From NCBI RefSeq assembly GCF_031755915.1, contig NC_083389.1:17973001-18037000 (forward strand): 64,000 nucleotides of DNA, in the 5' to 3' direction. The notes under the pieces are model-generated. The model saw only the letters and a list, made by a program, of their open reading frames with translations, did no database searches and was not told where the DNA came from. The DNA is from Ziziphus jujuba. Its lineage: Eukaryota > Streptophyta > Magnoliopsida > Rosales > Rhamnaceae. The position numbers and the translations under genes were made by a program. Below are positions 43,159 through 54,248 of this stretch, piece by piece. Each line of letters starts with the position of its first letter. Within the stretch, counting starts at the first letter, position 1.

Positions 43159-44838
43159 TTGAGCTTGGTTTCAAGGAGAGTACTTGCTGTTTACAAAGAT
43201 GAAGAGCAGATACAAAGAGAAAACATCTTCCACACTCGCTGCGAAATACAAGGTAAAATTTGTAACTTGATTATAGATAGTGGGAGTTGTACCAATGTGA
43301 TAAGTAATCTTGTAGTTGATAAATTAGGCTTGAAAACAGTTAAACATCCAGAACCCTATAGGTTACAATGGTTAAATGATAGTGGTGAAATGAGGGTAAA
43401 TAAACAAGCCAAAATAAAATTTAGTATAGGTAGATATGAGGATGTAGTCGTGTGTGATATTGTTCCCATGATTGCTGGACATATACTATTAGGTAGACCA
43501 TGGCAATTTGATAAAGATGCTACTCATTTTGGTCGAGAAAATAGTATTGTTTTTAGGTTTAAAGAGAAAAAGGTCAAGCTGGAACCATTATCTCCTAAAG
43601 AGGTTTACAAAGACAAATTACAAATGCAACAAAGGAGAGAAGCCGAAAAGCTCAAGGAAAAAGCAAGTATGGCACCAACGGCTTCACCATCCTTTCAAGA
43701 AGGTAAGAATGAGCTTGCTGATCAAGGTAAGGTTTCTAAGACTCAAAAAGAAGGGAAAGAAAGTGGCAAACCCGAGAGCTTGGAGAAGGAGGAGAAATCC
43801 GAAGGTTTGCGCCAATCCAAGGGGAAAAAAGAAAAAGAAAGAAAAGAAAGGTTAAGTAGCAACTTTTATTTGAGTTTAGGGGATATTAATAAGGTTATTG
43901 AGTGTAAGAAACCTTTGCTGGTCATGATTTATAAAGAAAATTATTTTAATGATCAAACTAACTTTGAAGAACTTGAATTGCCAAGTTCAATGATTTCTCT
44001 TTTGAAGGAATTTGGAGATGTCTTCCCAAATGAATATCCAAGTGGACTACCATCCATTCAAGAGGAAAAATGCGAGCTTGCTGTCCAAGGTAAGTCTTCT
44101 AAAACCCAGTTTGAGTGGAAAAATTATATTAAACCTGAAAGTGAAAAATTTAGTGCAAAAGCCGAGAGTGATGTAAAACCCATTGAATCCATGAGTGTGA
44201 AAGAAAAAGAAAGGAAAAATATAAATTTTTATCTTAGCTTTGGTGATGTTAATAATGTAATTATGAATAAGAAATCATTGCTGACCATGAATTTTAAAGA
44301 TACTTATTTAAAGATGTCTTTATTGCATAGAATTTTATCTGCATTGTTGAGAGCTTTACTTAGTGGCAATTTGAAAATTTGGAAAATATTGTTTGCTAAC
44401 TTTAAAAAGTGTCATTTTTACCATAATGAGCATGTATTTCTAGATTTTATTGTAATAGTGTTTGACACAGGAGAATTGGTTTGGTTGCACTTAAGAAAGG
44501 AAAGGTTTCCTAAATAAAGAAAGTCAAAGCTCATGCCGCCTATGGATGGACCTTTTCAAGTTTTGGAGCCGAATAACAAGAATGCCTACAAGCTTGATTT
44601 ACCGGGTGAGTATAACATGAGTGCTGCATATAATGTTGCTGATTTAATGCCTTTTGCTGCAGGTGATGATCTTGATTTGAGGACGAATCCTTTTCAAGAG
44701 GAGGGGAATGATGTGATTCCGGCCGAGCCCGCTCCATCAATAACCGGCTGTGGTGCTGACTCGACACGGATGAAGACTAGACCAATCACAAGAGCTCAAA
44801 TTAAGAGATTTAAGGACAACCTGGGAGTATTTATATAG
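43159..44838 (+). pseudogene. gypsy pol remnant: protease region fused in frame to RT fragment and integrase C-terminus
   Basis: One reading frame of about 560 codons with a single internal stop (TAA at 44515). The retropepsin-like domain shows IIDSGSCTNVIS and ends LLGRPWQFDKDATHFG. Next comes a Lys/Glu-rich linker that is duplicated: FYLSLGDINKVIECKKPLL at about 43862 recurs as FYLSFGDVNNVIMNKKSLL at about 44227. Between them is LLKEFGDVFPNEYPSGLPS, the usual start of the RT region. At about 44390 an RT piece (LFANFKKCHFYHNEHVFLDF) is joined directly to integrase-tail sequence (ELVWLHLRKERFPK). After the stop the frame continues as [20 protein letters not shown] and [12 protein letters not shown]. 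It is not a functional polyprotein because RT, RNase H and the DDE core are missing. Confidence 0.8.
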
Positions 44839-45834
44839 GGGGTAATCAATCTCAACAGAGCTTGTCCATACTTGAAGATACAAAGCCTATTCTAAGCATC
44901 CAAGTGGTGGAAGCCGATACGGACCTGGGTGACAGTTTTGGTACATTTTTGGAGTCCGGGAAGCATGAAATGATTCCAATGCTTTATGGGTTCAATACAT
45001 ATGCCTAAGAGGTCATGGAATCAAGTTAAATCAGCCTTAAATGCAATCAAAAAGGGCTTGTACGGACAACTTCAACAATTTGGCCGAATTTGCTGTATTG
45101 CTTGCTGGCTTTACTGTATTTTACTGTATTAGCCTTTTCTCATACTTCCAAGCAAGGGCAACGTGAGGAACTTCACAATAAGCTTATTTGGCATTCCAAA
45201 AAGACTATTGAAGCTGATTTGGAATCCAATTGGATCAAAGAAGGGTCATTACCAACATAGCCAAAAACTACCATTTTTAGTTTCCTAATTTGTTTTTACT
45301 TTTTGTTTTAGGAAACTACCATTACTTTTTGTTTTTTATTTAATTATTTTATGGAAAAATAACTTTAGGAAGGTTTTTATTTTATTCTTTTCATTGTAAA
45401 TTAATTAATTTCTAATTTAATATAAAGGAATTAATTAATCAAACTTAGATTAGGAAAGGAAGTATAGTTTCGGCCAACTAGGTTTCTTTATGTATGTGGC
45501 CGGTTTTTCCTAGGGTTTTTAGGGTTTTATTTCATGGCTTTGAAGCCTATTTAAAGGCTTACTTATCAATAAGAATTAACTTTGATTTGATTAAGAAAAT
45601 ACTTGTGAGATTAATTATCTCTTTGTTCTTTGAGAGCACCTAAAACACCATTAGAGAATTGGTTGTTTTAGCTTGACTTATCAATAGGTTTTACATCCCC
45701 TATTGTGGCGTCTACATTATACCAAGGTTTTTAACCACAGGTTGGTTAGGGGTTGAGGTCCATTCCATTAGAACTTGAACTTAATTGAGATCCGTGCTAA
45801 TATAATACGGGTTTAGGAGCAGGTCGTCCTAGGT
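43159..45834 (+). mobile_element. 5'-truncated, internally deleted Ty3/gypsy retrotransposon with 3' LTR-like end
   Basis: The element begins inside the protease region and has no gag or 5' LTR in view. Its pol frame runs from protease to integrase tail (43159-44838) with most of reverse transcriptase, RNase H and integrase core missing. After the pol stop, a purine run (AGGGGG, about 44836-44841) and some 990 bases of non-coding DNA follow. That DNA has a TATTTAAAGGC TATA-like motif at 45549 and looks like a 3' LTR. It ends where copia-type coding sequence begins (about 45835-45850), so the 3' end may be cut as well. Exact LTR limits cannot be fixed without a second LTR. Confidence 0.7.
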
Positions 45835-45849
45835 TTGTATCAATAATGG

Positions 45850-48657
45850 TCTCAATTTCTCTGTTAATTCTGTTGTTGCTCCTATTGTTGCTTCCAAACG
45901 CCCAAGAGTTAATGACAATTCCTCAATGTTATGGCGTAAACATTTGGGATATATTTCTAGGCACAGAATGGAAAAGTTAGTGAAGGATGGGATACTTCCT
46001 AATCTTGATTTCTCTGATCTGTTGACTTATGTTGAATGTGTGAAAGGGAAGTTAACTGCGAAGGTAAGAAAGGATAAGTTAGCTAGGTGTGGAGATGTTT
46101 TGGAGTTAATCCACACTGACATATGTGGACCTTTTACACCAACTGCTTTGGGTGGTTATAGATATTTTATTACTTTCATTAATGATTACTCTCGTTATGG
46201 ACATGTTGAGCTTATTCTTGAGAAGTCAAATTCTTTAGTTGCCTTTAAAGAGTTTAAGGTAAAGATGGAGCTTCAAAAGAATAAGAAAATAAAAGCTATA
46301 AGGTCTGATAGAAGTGGTGAGTTTTATGGTAGATATGATGAGACTGGAAGGAACCCAGGGCCTTTTGCTATTTATTTGCGTGAGTGTGGCATTGATGCGC
46401 AATATACGATGCTTGGTCCACCTCAGCAAAATGGCATAGCTGAGAGACGGAATAGGAATTTGTTGGATATAGTGCGGTTTATGTTGGCAAATTCTAGTTT
46501 GCCAGATTATTTGTGGGGAGAGGCTTTAAGGACGACAGCTTATATTTTGAATCAAGTTCCAAGTAAGTCTGTTCCTAAGACACCTTTTGAGTTGTGGTCA
46601 GGAAGAAGGCCTAATTTATACCATTTTCGAATATGGGGTTGCAAAGCTGAAGTAAGGATTTATAATCCCTAAATTAAGAAGGTGGATCCTAAAACCATTA
46701 GTGGATATTTTGTTGGCTATTGTATAGGATCTAGGGGTTCAAGATTCTTTTGTCCTTCTCACACCACCAGGATCGTGGAATCAGACAGGGCCATTTATTT
46801 TGAAGATGATTTTGGATTTGATGATAATAATGGACCAAGGGTGCTTCAATTTAGAAAAGAAAGTGTTTTCATTCCCAGTATAGTTGTTCCTGATAGAGAT
46901 ATTGTTGATCCAATAGTTGATGAACCAGTAGTTGGTCAGAATGAACTCATTGTTGAAGAGCAGGATATTCCAGCTATTGCAGATGCTGATGTACCTTTGA
47001 GGAGGTCACAAAGGACTAGGAGATCAGCTATTCCTGATGATTATGAGGTTTACTTGCAGGAGCATGAGTTTGACATAAGTGATGATTCAGATCCAGTCAC
47101 TTATGACGAGGCCATAAGCAGTTCAAACTCAAATTTTTGGTTGGATGCAATGGAAGATGAAATAAAATCCATGGCATCAAGTGGAGTTTGGAATTTGGTT
47201 GAGTTACCAGAGGGTAGCAAGCCTATTGGGTGCAAATGGGTCTTTAAGACTAAAAATGACTCCAATGGTCAAGTGGAGATGTATAAGGCTAGACTTGTAG
47301 CTAAAGGGTTTAGCCAGAAGGAAGGAATTGATTATACAGAGACTTTCTCTCCTGTATTCACAAAGGATTATTTTAGAATCATTATGGCGATAATGACACA
47401 TTATGACTTGGAGTTGCACCAAATGGATGTCAGAACTGCTTTTCTGAATGGTGATTTGTATGAGGATGTGTGTATGGTTCAACCAGTTGGCTTCCAGCAA
47501 ACAGGGAATGGTAATTTGGTTTGTAAGCTTAAGAAGTCAATTTATAATCTTAAGCAAGTTTCGAGACAATGGTATCTCAAGTTTGATGAGGTTGTCATCG
47601 GAAATGGCTTTAAGAAGAATTGGTTGATAGGTGCATATATATGAAGGTCAGTGGGAATAGTTTTATATTTCTGGTGTTGTATATTGATGATATACTTTTG
47701 GCTACTATTGACACTGACCTATTGTCTAAGACAAAGCAGATGTTGTGCAACCATTTTGATATGAAAGATCTTGGTGAAGCTTCTTTTGTTTTGGGCATTA
47801 AGATTGTGCGAGATAGGACTAATTATGTGTTGCAGTTGTCTCAGAGAGCCTATATTGATAGAATCCTTAAGAGGTTTGATATGCACAATAATTCTCCTGG
47901 AAGTGTGCCAGCCACAAAAGGTGAAAGGTTTTCTAAGGATCAATGTCCCAAGAATGATAGAGAAAGGATGGCGATGAAGAATGTTCGCTATTCTTCAGCA
48001 GTTGGTAGTTTGATGTATACTCAAGTTTGTACACGGCCTGATATAGCTTTTGTTGTGGGTGTGCTTGGTAGATTTATGGGCAATCCCGGTCCTATTCATT
48101 ACCAAGCAGTTAAAAAAGTCTTTAGGTATCTTCAGGGTATTAAAGATCATATGTTGACATATCGTCGCACCAACTCTCTTGAAGTAGTTGGTTATAGTGA
48201 TGCAGACTATAAAGGTTGTGTGTATGATAAGAAATCTACCACTGGTTATATATTTATCAAGGCAGGAGGTGCTGTATCTTGGCGGAGTGCCAAGCAGTCA
48301 GTGACAGCATCCTCAACTATGGAGGCAGAATATGTGGCGTGTTATGAGGCTACCCGTCATGCAGTTTGGCTACGGAATTTTATCCATGATTTAGGAGTAG
48401 TTGACTCCATTGAGAGGCCTATTATGATGTATTGTGACAATACTGCAGCGGTGTCTTTTTCCAATAATTTAAAAGGTACTCCTGGTGTGAAGTACATTGA
48501 TGTGAAATATTTTGTGGTAAAGGAGAAAATTGAAGAGGGCATCATTACTGTTGTTCACACGCCGACTTATAGCATGGTGGTAGATCCATTGACCAAGGCT
48601 TTACCGGTAGGCATATTTGAGGAGCATGTGTCCCGTATGGGATTGTTAGGCAGTTGA
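45850..48657 (+). pseudogene. copia A pol: integrase, reverse transcriptase and RNase H, broken
   Basis: The frame holds GAG-pre-integrase ([19 protein letters not shown]), then the integrase core with [17 protein letters not shown] and [12 protein letters not shown] follows with CKWVFKTKNDSNGQ, ARLVAKGFSQKEG and the catalytic YIDDILLA. RNase H shows YSDADYKGCVYDKKSTTGYI and STMEAEYVA. A stop (TAA, 46670-46672) interrupts the region after integrase, and a one-base frameshift near 47618 separates the RT halves just before YIDDILLA. The usual GG in the second integrase motif is changed (RSDRSGEF). It lacks gag and protease and cannot be autonomous. Confidence 0.9.
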
Positions 48658-48750
48658 GACTGCTGTGGGTCAGTGGGAGTTTATTATGTATTCTGCAGTA
48701 ATATCCATGTTGAGCATTTTTTTTATTTCTTTGAGTATTTTTAATACATT

Positions 48751-49312
48751 GATGTATGTGGATCATTATTTATTCATGAGATGATTTATTACACATATTA
48801 TTGCTCCTAATATTTATAGGCCTGTTTGAGACTTTTAGTCCATGTATATATGTGTATGTTGATCCACAGGTGGCATGGTGAGTCCCTACTACCTAGTTTG
48901 GGTATATTGTTGTATTCTGTCGATACTCGATGTGCTCGAATGAAATGATATTGTATGTGTTTGGGGATTGCACATGGTTAGGTAAATCTCTACTACCTAG
49001 ACTGAGTTTATGGCATGCAGAATGCTTAGTTGATGTATGTGGATCATTATTTATTCATGAGATGATTTGTTACACATATTATTGCCCCTACTATTTACAG
49101 GCCTGTTTGAGACTTTTAGTCCATGTATATATGTGTATGTTGATCCACAGGTGCCATGATGAGTCCCTACTACCTAGTTTGGGTATATTGTTGTATCCTG
49201 TCGATACACGATGTGCTCGAATAAAATGGTATTGTATGTGTTTGGGGATTGCACATGGTTAGGTAAATCTCTACTACCTAGACTGAGTTTATGGCATGCA
49301 GAATGCTTAGTT
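48751..49312. repeat. 281-bp tandem duplication upstream of the copia A 3' LTR
   Basis: A unit starting GATGTATGTGGATCATTATT is present at 48751-49031 and again at 49032-49312, nearly identical. A partial, diverged third unit follows to about 49440 (GAGAATCTCTATTACCTAGT resembles TAAATCTCTACTACCTAGA). It lies between the RNase H stop and the polypurine tract. Confidence 0.85.
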
Positions 49313-49490
49313 GAAATGGTATCACGTTTTGGGAGATTTACTGAGAGAATCTCTATTACCTAGTCTGATGTATTGTTGTGTCCTGTCGGCATACTATATA
49401 TTTAGATGAAATGGTATCATGGTTCAGGAGTTTCTATAGTAAGTGAGTTTGGATTATATATGTAATGATTATGCAATCCAAGTGGGAGAA

Positions 49491-49922
49491 TGTTAAATAA
49501 ATTAATTAAATGTGGACTTTGCATAATCAATTTCTCACTTACAGGGCCCATTTATGCCATTAATGGGACTGGCTTATTTATTTTATTATTTGTAGTAGGG
49601 CCCTTGGTCACACACTTTCTATAAGACTTCAGTTGGCCCATTGGACTGGAGGACCAACTCTCCTTATAAGCCCATTGACTTGCACAGACTATAAGAGGGT
49701 CTAGGGCAAGCAAACAACATATACTGTATTTTTATTATTGAGATTAGGGTTATCAGAGATCTGAGAGTGGTTTGAGAGTAGTGTGTCCATAGGCACTACT
49801 TTACATTGTTTTCTGTTTTGCAGATAGTAGATTGATAGTTTATCAATGGCTGTTTTCGGAGGTTAGTATTTTATACTTGATTGGAATTTATTATGCATAT
49901 TAAGATCCTTAAAATTCTAACA
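49491..49922 (+). repeat. 3' LTR of copia A
   Basis: 432 bases starting TGTTAAATAAATT and ending ATTCTAACA, so it has TG...CA ends with short inverted TGTTA/TAACA termini. It is preceded by a purine tract. No partner 5' LTR is present in the window. Confidence 0.8.
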
Positions 49923-50512
49923 TGGATGTCAAACAGCCCAAGTTCCTACAGAACCAATGGAAATAAATAAATAATATGTAAAAGATTGCACAAACATGCA
50001 AAATAAACATGTTTTGCTTGTATAGGTTTATAAAAGGCTTTGGAGAAATGCAGATCCAAGACTCTTCCATCGTGAAGAGGCATAGCAACCAATTGCACCA
50101 AAAGGACATTCTTTTTTACTACACTAAACTGAATGCAATCCTATGCCTCTGGTGTAGATGACCATGGATAAGGAAAAAGACCGACAGCACATGTCATCCT
50201 CGGTCAGCAAACCTATGGTTGAGGTAGAAGATTTATAATCCTCCCTTAACGTGTCCAGACCAGACATCTCAAACTTATGACTGACCAAAGTGTAAAAATC
50301 TTAAGTCAGGCCAAGACTAGTACCAACTTTTTCATTATATTCCATCTGAAGAAGCACCCTATGGAGGGCATGCAAACCCATCATTTAGCAGCGGACTCCA
50401 GTATTTGGTTGCAAAAACCTAAAATTTTATGAGGCAAGCTAATAGAACTTGTTCGTCTGTCGCTTGTTCTCCCTGAATCACTATGAGATGATGGTACATG
50501 AGGTTGAAGGAG
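49923..50512 (-). pseudogene. UPL4 duplicate fragment (HECT region), 3' part
   Basis: This stretch matches the intact UPL4 gene at about 62817-63441 along its length, including the intron between the two HECT exons, so it arose by DNA duplication and not by reverse transcription. Several small insertions and deletions break the frame, and the exon end with its splice donor (parent about 62910-62945) is deleted. The left end stops exactly at the copia A LTR, and the right end at the GGAG beside copia B. Confidence 0.88.
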
Positions 50513-50513
50513 T

Positions 50514-50961
50514 TGATAGATATCAATGCCGACTCATAGTTACTCTAGAAGGATCTAAAATTGTCTTAATTTTTCTTAAAAGTGGAGATGAACAGCTAGT
50601 GTTTAGGAATTGATGAAAAGGCCAAAAATGTATAATTAAAATATTAATATATCAAGTCTAAAGCATTCAAGTCAACCGACTTTAATAAGTATAAATAGGT
50701 GATGCATGTCTTTTTTTTTTATGTCTTGTCCAATAATGATAAAATAAGGAGAGTAAAGGATTGTGTGTGAGTGAGTGTGTATCTTTTATAAAGCGTGAAG
50801 CGTGTAGAAGGTGGTTTGTGTCGTGTCCTAGTGTGAACCATTAAAAGTCAAGTGAGTGTGAGTGTGAGTTGCTATCTTTGTGTGTGTGTGAGAGTGCACT
50901 TATTTTTTATAAATTAATAAAAATCAATTTTTGTTTACTTTTTAGTCTTCTGTTTTCAACA
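50514..50961 (+). repeat. 5' LTR of copia B
   Basis: It starts near TGATAGATATCAATGCC and ends TTTTCAACA. It shares long blocks with the 3' copy, such as ATAATAAAATAAGGAGAGTAAA-type sequence and GAGTGTGAGTGTGAGTTG. A TATA-like TATAAATAGGT is at about 50691. Confidence 0.78.
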
Positions 50962-51059
50962 TTTTTGGTACATGAGCAAGGTGGTCCAAGTTTGATTTTG
51001 TGGGAGCTTCTTGTTTGTCATCACGTAGTCAAAGATTAAGTTTGCATAGTATTGCAGGA

Positions 51060-52845
51060 ATTTTTGACAACCATAATGGGAGAACTTTAAGTTGGTGGAG
51101 GCATTAAAAAGCTTAACAGTCATAATTACGACATGTGGTTCAATGTGCATGAGGTCATATTTGAAGGGCTAAGATCTCTAGGAGATCATAGCTGGCATTT
51201 AAGTTCAGCAACCATAGGATGTTGAAGCTTTGAAGAAGTGGAATATTAAAATTGGTAAGATAATGTTTGCCCTTTAATCTACAATCGAAGAAGAGATGTT
51301 GGAGTACATATGGGATATAAAAATTCCAAAAGAGGCCTGAGACACATTTGCAAGACTCTTCTCAAGAAGGAACGACATGAGATTATAGTTTCTTGAGAGT
51401 GAATTACTGTCAACAACACGACATGACATGACAATCAAAAATATTTCATTAAGGCAAATACTCTCACTCACGAAATTACTGAATAAGATCCTAGTTCTCC
51501 TACTACAAAATCTAGAATGAGAAGAATAATTTTACATGGATGAGATCCGAATTTAAAGGATTTTATTCAGCCATTCAAGATTGGTCAATCAAACCTTCAT
51601 TGATTGAATTAGAAAATTTGCTTATTGATCAAGAAAATATGATCAGGCAAATGACTGGGATCTCATTAAAGACCGATGAAGAGGCGCACTTTAGTGGCAG
51701 AAGAAAAGGCTAACCCAAATAACAAAAATATAATAAATTAAATCAACATGGAGAAGATTTTAGAGGAGAACAAAGGAATAATAGAAATAAACAACAGCTT
51801 TTAGAAAATAAAAAAAAAGATGGAAGATGCTTCTATTGTGGAAGAAAAAGACATTATATTAAAAACTATAGACTAAGGAAGAAATTACAGAAAGTAATAT
51901 AGTTATCTCAGAGTTTCAAAATAGTATAAGTGAAGATGAATGGGATGTTCAAGCATCTTTGGCTACTGCTGAGCTTATGAATAGCTCAAGTTCAATGCAA
52001 GAAAGGGAAACGCACTTGCAGTTGTTATCCCTAGATGCATTGATTATAAAAATGATTGGATTATAGATTTAGGAAGTTCAAATCATATGACTGGAGATAA
52101 AGAGAAGTTGCAAAACATGATAGAGTATAAAGGAGGGCGTATGATTGTGACAGCAAATGACTCGAGATTGCAGATAGCTCGTATTGGTAAGGCAACAATC
52201 ATGCCTCGTTTCAATTGCAATCAAGTTCAACTGTAAGATGTTTTCTATGTGTCAGGAATTAAGAAGAATTTGCTATCAGTTGCTCAACTAGCATCTTCAA
52301 AAAATTATATATTGTTTGGAGCTAAAGATGTTAAGGTGTATCGAGATCTTAAAATCTCTGGTACACCAACAATGAAGGGATTGGAATCTATCTATGTGAA
52401 GTCCATAGAGTCTGCCTACGTAACAATACTAGAAGGAACGAGACATTAGAAGGAACGAGACATCAAACCTTCGGCAAGCAAGATTAAGACATGTCAGCTA
52501 TAAAAAGTTGAAAGTGATTATGCAAAAGTCAATGCTCAAAAGGTCTTTCCAAACTCAATGTCAGTGTAGACACAATCTATGCAGGGTGTAAATACGGTAA
52601 AGCACATCAATGACCACTTAAAGATTCAAAGTTCCAAGCAAAAGAACCTCTGCAACTCATTCACTTTGATGTTTTTGGATGTATCAAGCAATCATCAGTT
52701 GGAGACATGCATTACATGGTAACATTTACTGATGAGTTTTCAAGATATGTTTCGGTTTTTTTTATGAAAGAAAAATTTGAGACCTTCTCAAAATTTAAGC
52801 AATTTAAATTCTATTTGGAAAGTATCAAAGTTGAGAGATAAATTA
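51060..52845 (+). pseudogene. copia B gag, protease and partial integrase, decayed
   Basis: Fragments in order: gag (UBN2 type) VGGGIKKLNSHNYDMWF near 51090; KKWNIKIGKIMFAL near 51234; a zinc knuckle CFYCGRKRHYIKN near 51830; protease with [19 protein letters not shown] near 52060, where the usual active D-x-G reads [20 protein letters not shown] near 52254; and integrase start [15 protein letters not shown] near 52650. Stops and frame changes occur between them, and the frame ends in AT-rich DNA before the 3' LTR. Confidence 0.8.
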
Positions 52846-53016
52846 ATTCTCAAAATTTAATTTCTTGAGAATTAATCTCTCTTTATATGTTTTGGCGAAT
52901 AATAAAAAAATTAAAATTTATAAATAATTAAATTTAATATTATATAATAAATTAAAAATAAATATGTGTTTTAAAAATAAATTAATACTATTTTTTTAAA
53001 AATTTTTAAAATGACA

Positions 53017-53445
53017 TGTATATTAATGCCACTTCATAATTATTTTAGAAGGACCTAAAAATATCTTGATTTTTCTTGCAAGAGTTAAACCGCTAGTGTC
53101 TAGGAATTGATAAAATCAAAAAAATTTATAATTAAAATATTAATATATCAAATCTAGAAACATTCAAGTCAATCGACTTTAACAAGTGTAGATAAGTGAT
53201 CCATGGTTCTCTTTTATATCTTATCCAATAATAATAAAATAAGGAGAGTAAATGATTGTGTGAATGAATGTGTGTCTTTTATTCCGTGAGAAGAGTGTAA
53301 ATGGCGGTTTGTGTTGTGTCCTAATGTGAGCCACTAAAAAGTCAAATGAGTGTGAGTGTGAGTTGTTCTCTTTTTGTGTGTGTGACGGTGTACTAAATTA
53401 ATAAAAATCAATTTTTGTTTCCTTTTTAGTCCTCTTTCTCCAACA
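53017..53445 (+). repeat. 3' LTR of copia B
   Basis: It starts TGTATATTAATGCC and ends TCTCCAACA, similar along its whole length to 50514-50961 but visibly diverged by scattered substitutions and small indels. The amount of difference implies an old insertion. Confidence 0.78.
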
Positions 53446-53537
53446 GGAGCAGTGCACGAAACGCTGCCAATCGGAAGTACTTGCATCTTGCCTCAAAACT
53501 AAACAAAAAGGGGAATGAAGCCTTCAATTGATAACAC
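53446..53537 (-). pseudogene. UPL4 duplicate fragment (HECT-upstream exon)
   Basis: It continues the homology to the intact UPL4 from about 63437 to 63530 with shared blocks AAGTACTTGCATCTTGCCTC and CTAAACAAAAAGGGG. Identity to the parent stops after ACACCAAAAAG (about 53537), beyond which the sequence is unrelated to the visible part of UPL4. Confidence 0.85.
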
Positions 53538-54248
53538 CAAAAAGCCTCTGAAGAACTCTATACTTCTTTCTCTGCAGAACCTTGAACATTGCAAAAGCCA
53601 ATAAAGACTTAAAAAGGCTGGGGACACCAACTTCAGAAGAAAAAGTGAAGAATTTATGAACCTGTCACATAGGGACAAAAAGGACATAGCGGAGATGAAA
53701 AAATGATAGGCAAGTTCAATGTAGTCTAATAAATCATATGAAATGAAACCATTATGTTTCCATTGCCAATCCTAAGTCCGATGAAAGAGAACTTCTGTCA
53801 GACAGGAAGACAGCAAGTTACAATATTACATACACTCAAATGCACAAGACCAAAAACCAAACGTATAAACTACAACCAATATATTAGGTGACCATTAGTT
53901 GATAGCGGGCTTCTTGAGCCAAGCTTGAATTGACTTGACACAAATGGCTATCTTCTATTAGCTCAAGTCACCTGGTCACTGATCAGTGAACAAAAGAAAT
54001 ACCTGCATCACAGGCAAACCTGTCAACATCCTATTGGGTTCCATATGATCTGGACTTCCACCTGGATTAGAACTTACGGGTGATGATGATTGAAGTGATA
54101 GACTTTCTAACTGGTCCATAGCACGACTGATTCAATATTTTTGCTTACCATAACTTTGGTCCACAGATATCCTTCAATAGCATCCATTGAAGAAAAAGGG
54201 TCGACAGTGAAAACATCTTCAGAGTAATCACAAAGGTATGTCTCGCCT
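53538..54248. other. unassigned sequence inside the UPL4 pseudogene zone
   Basis: No reading frame with family motifs was recognised on either strand. It lies between the last clear UPL4 HECT homology and an ankyrin-family-like exon, and may be a rearranged intron. Confidence 0.4.

Larger units (their letters stand above)
45844..49922 (+). mobile_element. Ty1/copia retrotransposon A, 5'-truncated, with intact 3' LTR
   Basis: Coding sequence starts near the GAG-pre-integrase domain; gag, protease and the 5' LTR are absent. Integrase, reverse transcriptase and RNase H follow to 48657. An 830-base untranslated stretch with a 281-bp tandem duplication comes next, then a polypurine tract (CAAGTGGGAGAA, just before 49491) and the 3' LTR (49491-49922). 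The right end abuts the UPL4 pseudogene. The left end abuts the gypsy remnant, so the truncation probably happened by deletion or recombination with it. Confidence 0.85.
50513..53445 (+). mobile_element. Ty1/copia element B, LTR-flanked and internally deleted, nested in the UPL4 pseudogene
   Basis: About 2.9 kb bounded by two similar direct LTRs and flanked by GGAG on both sides (50509-50512 and 53446-53449), a likely target duplication. UPL4 homology resumes exactly across it. Just inside the 5' LTR, TTGGTACATGAGCAAGG (about 50965) resembles the initiator-Met tRNA primer-binding site of copia elements. The internal region runs gag, protease and the start of integrase, but has no RT or RNase H, so it is non-autonomous. 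Coding remains carry many stops. Confidence 0.85.

Noticed and set aside
43508..43855. A 115-codon Lys-rich frame inside the gypsy remnant
   Set aside because: It is the +1 shadow of the charged linker in the protease frame.
45505..45530. TAGGGTTTTTAGGGTTTT as an interstitial telomere repeat
   Set aside because: Only two loose TTTAGGG-like units, within an LTR-like region; too short to call.
49923..53537. UPL4-like sequence as a processed (retro) copy
   Set aside because: The fragment retains intron sequence matching 62838-62938, which rules out reverse transcription from spliced mRNA.
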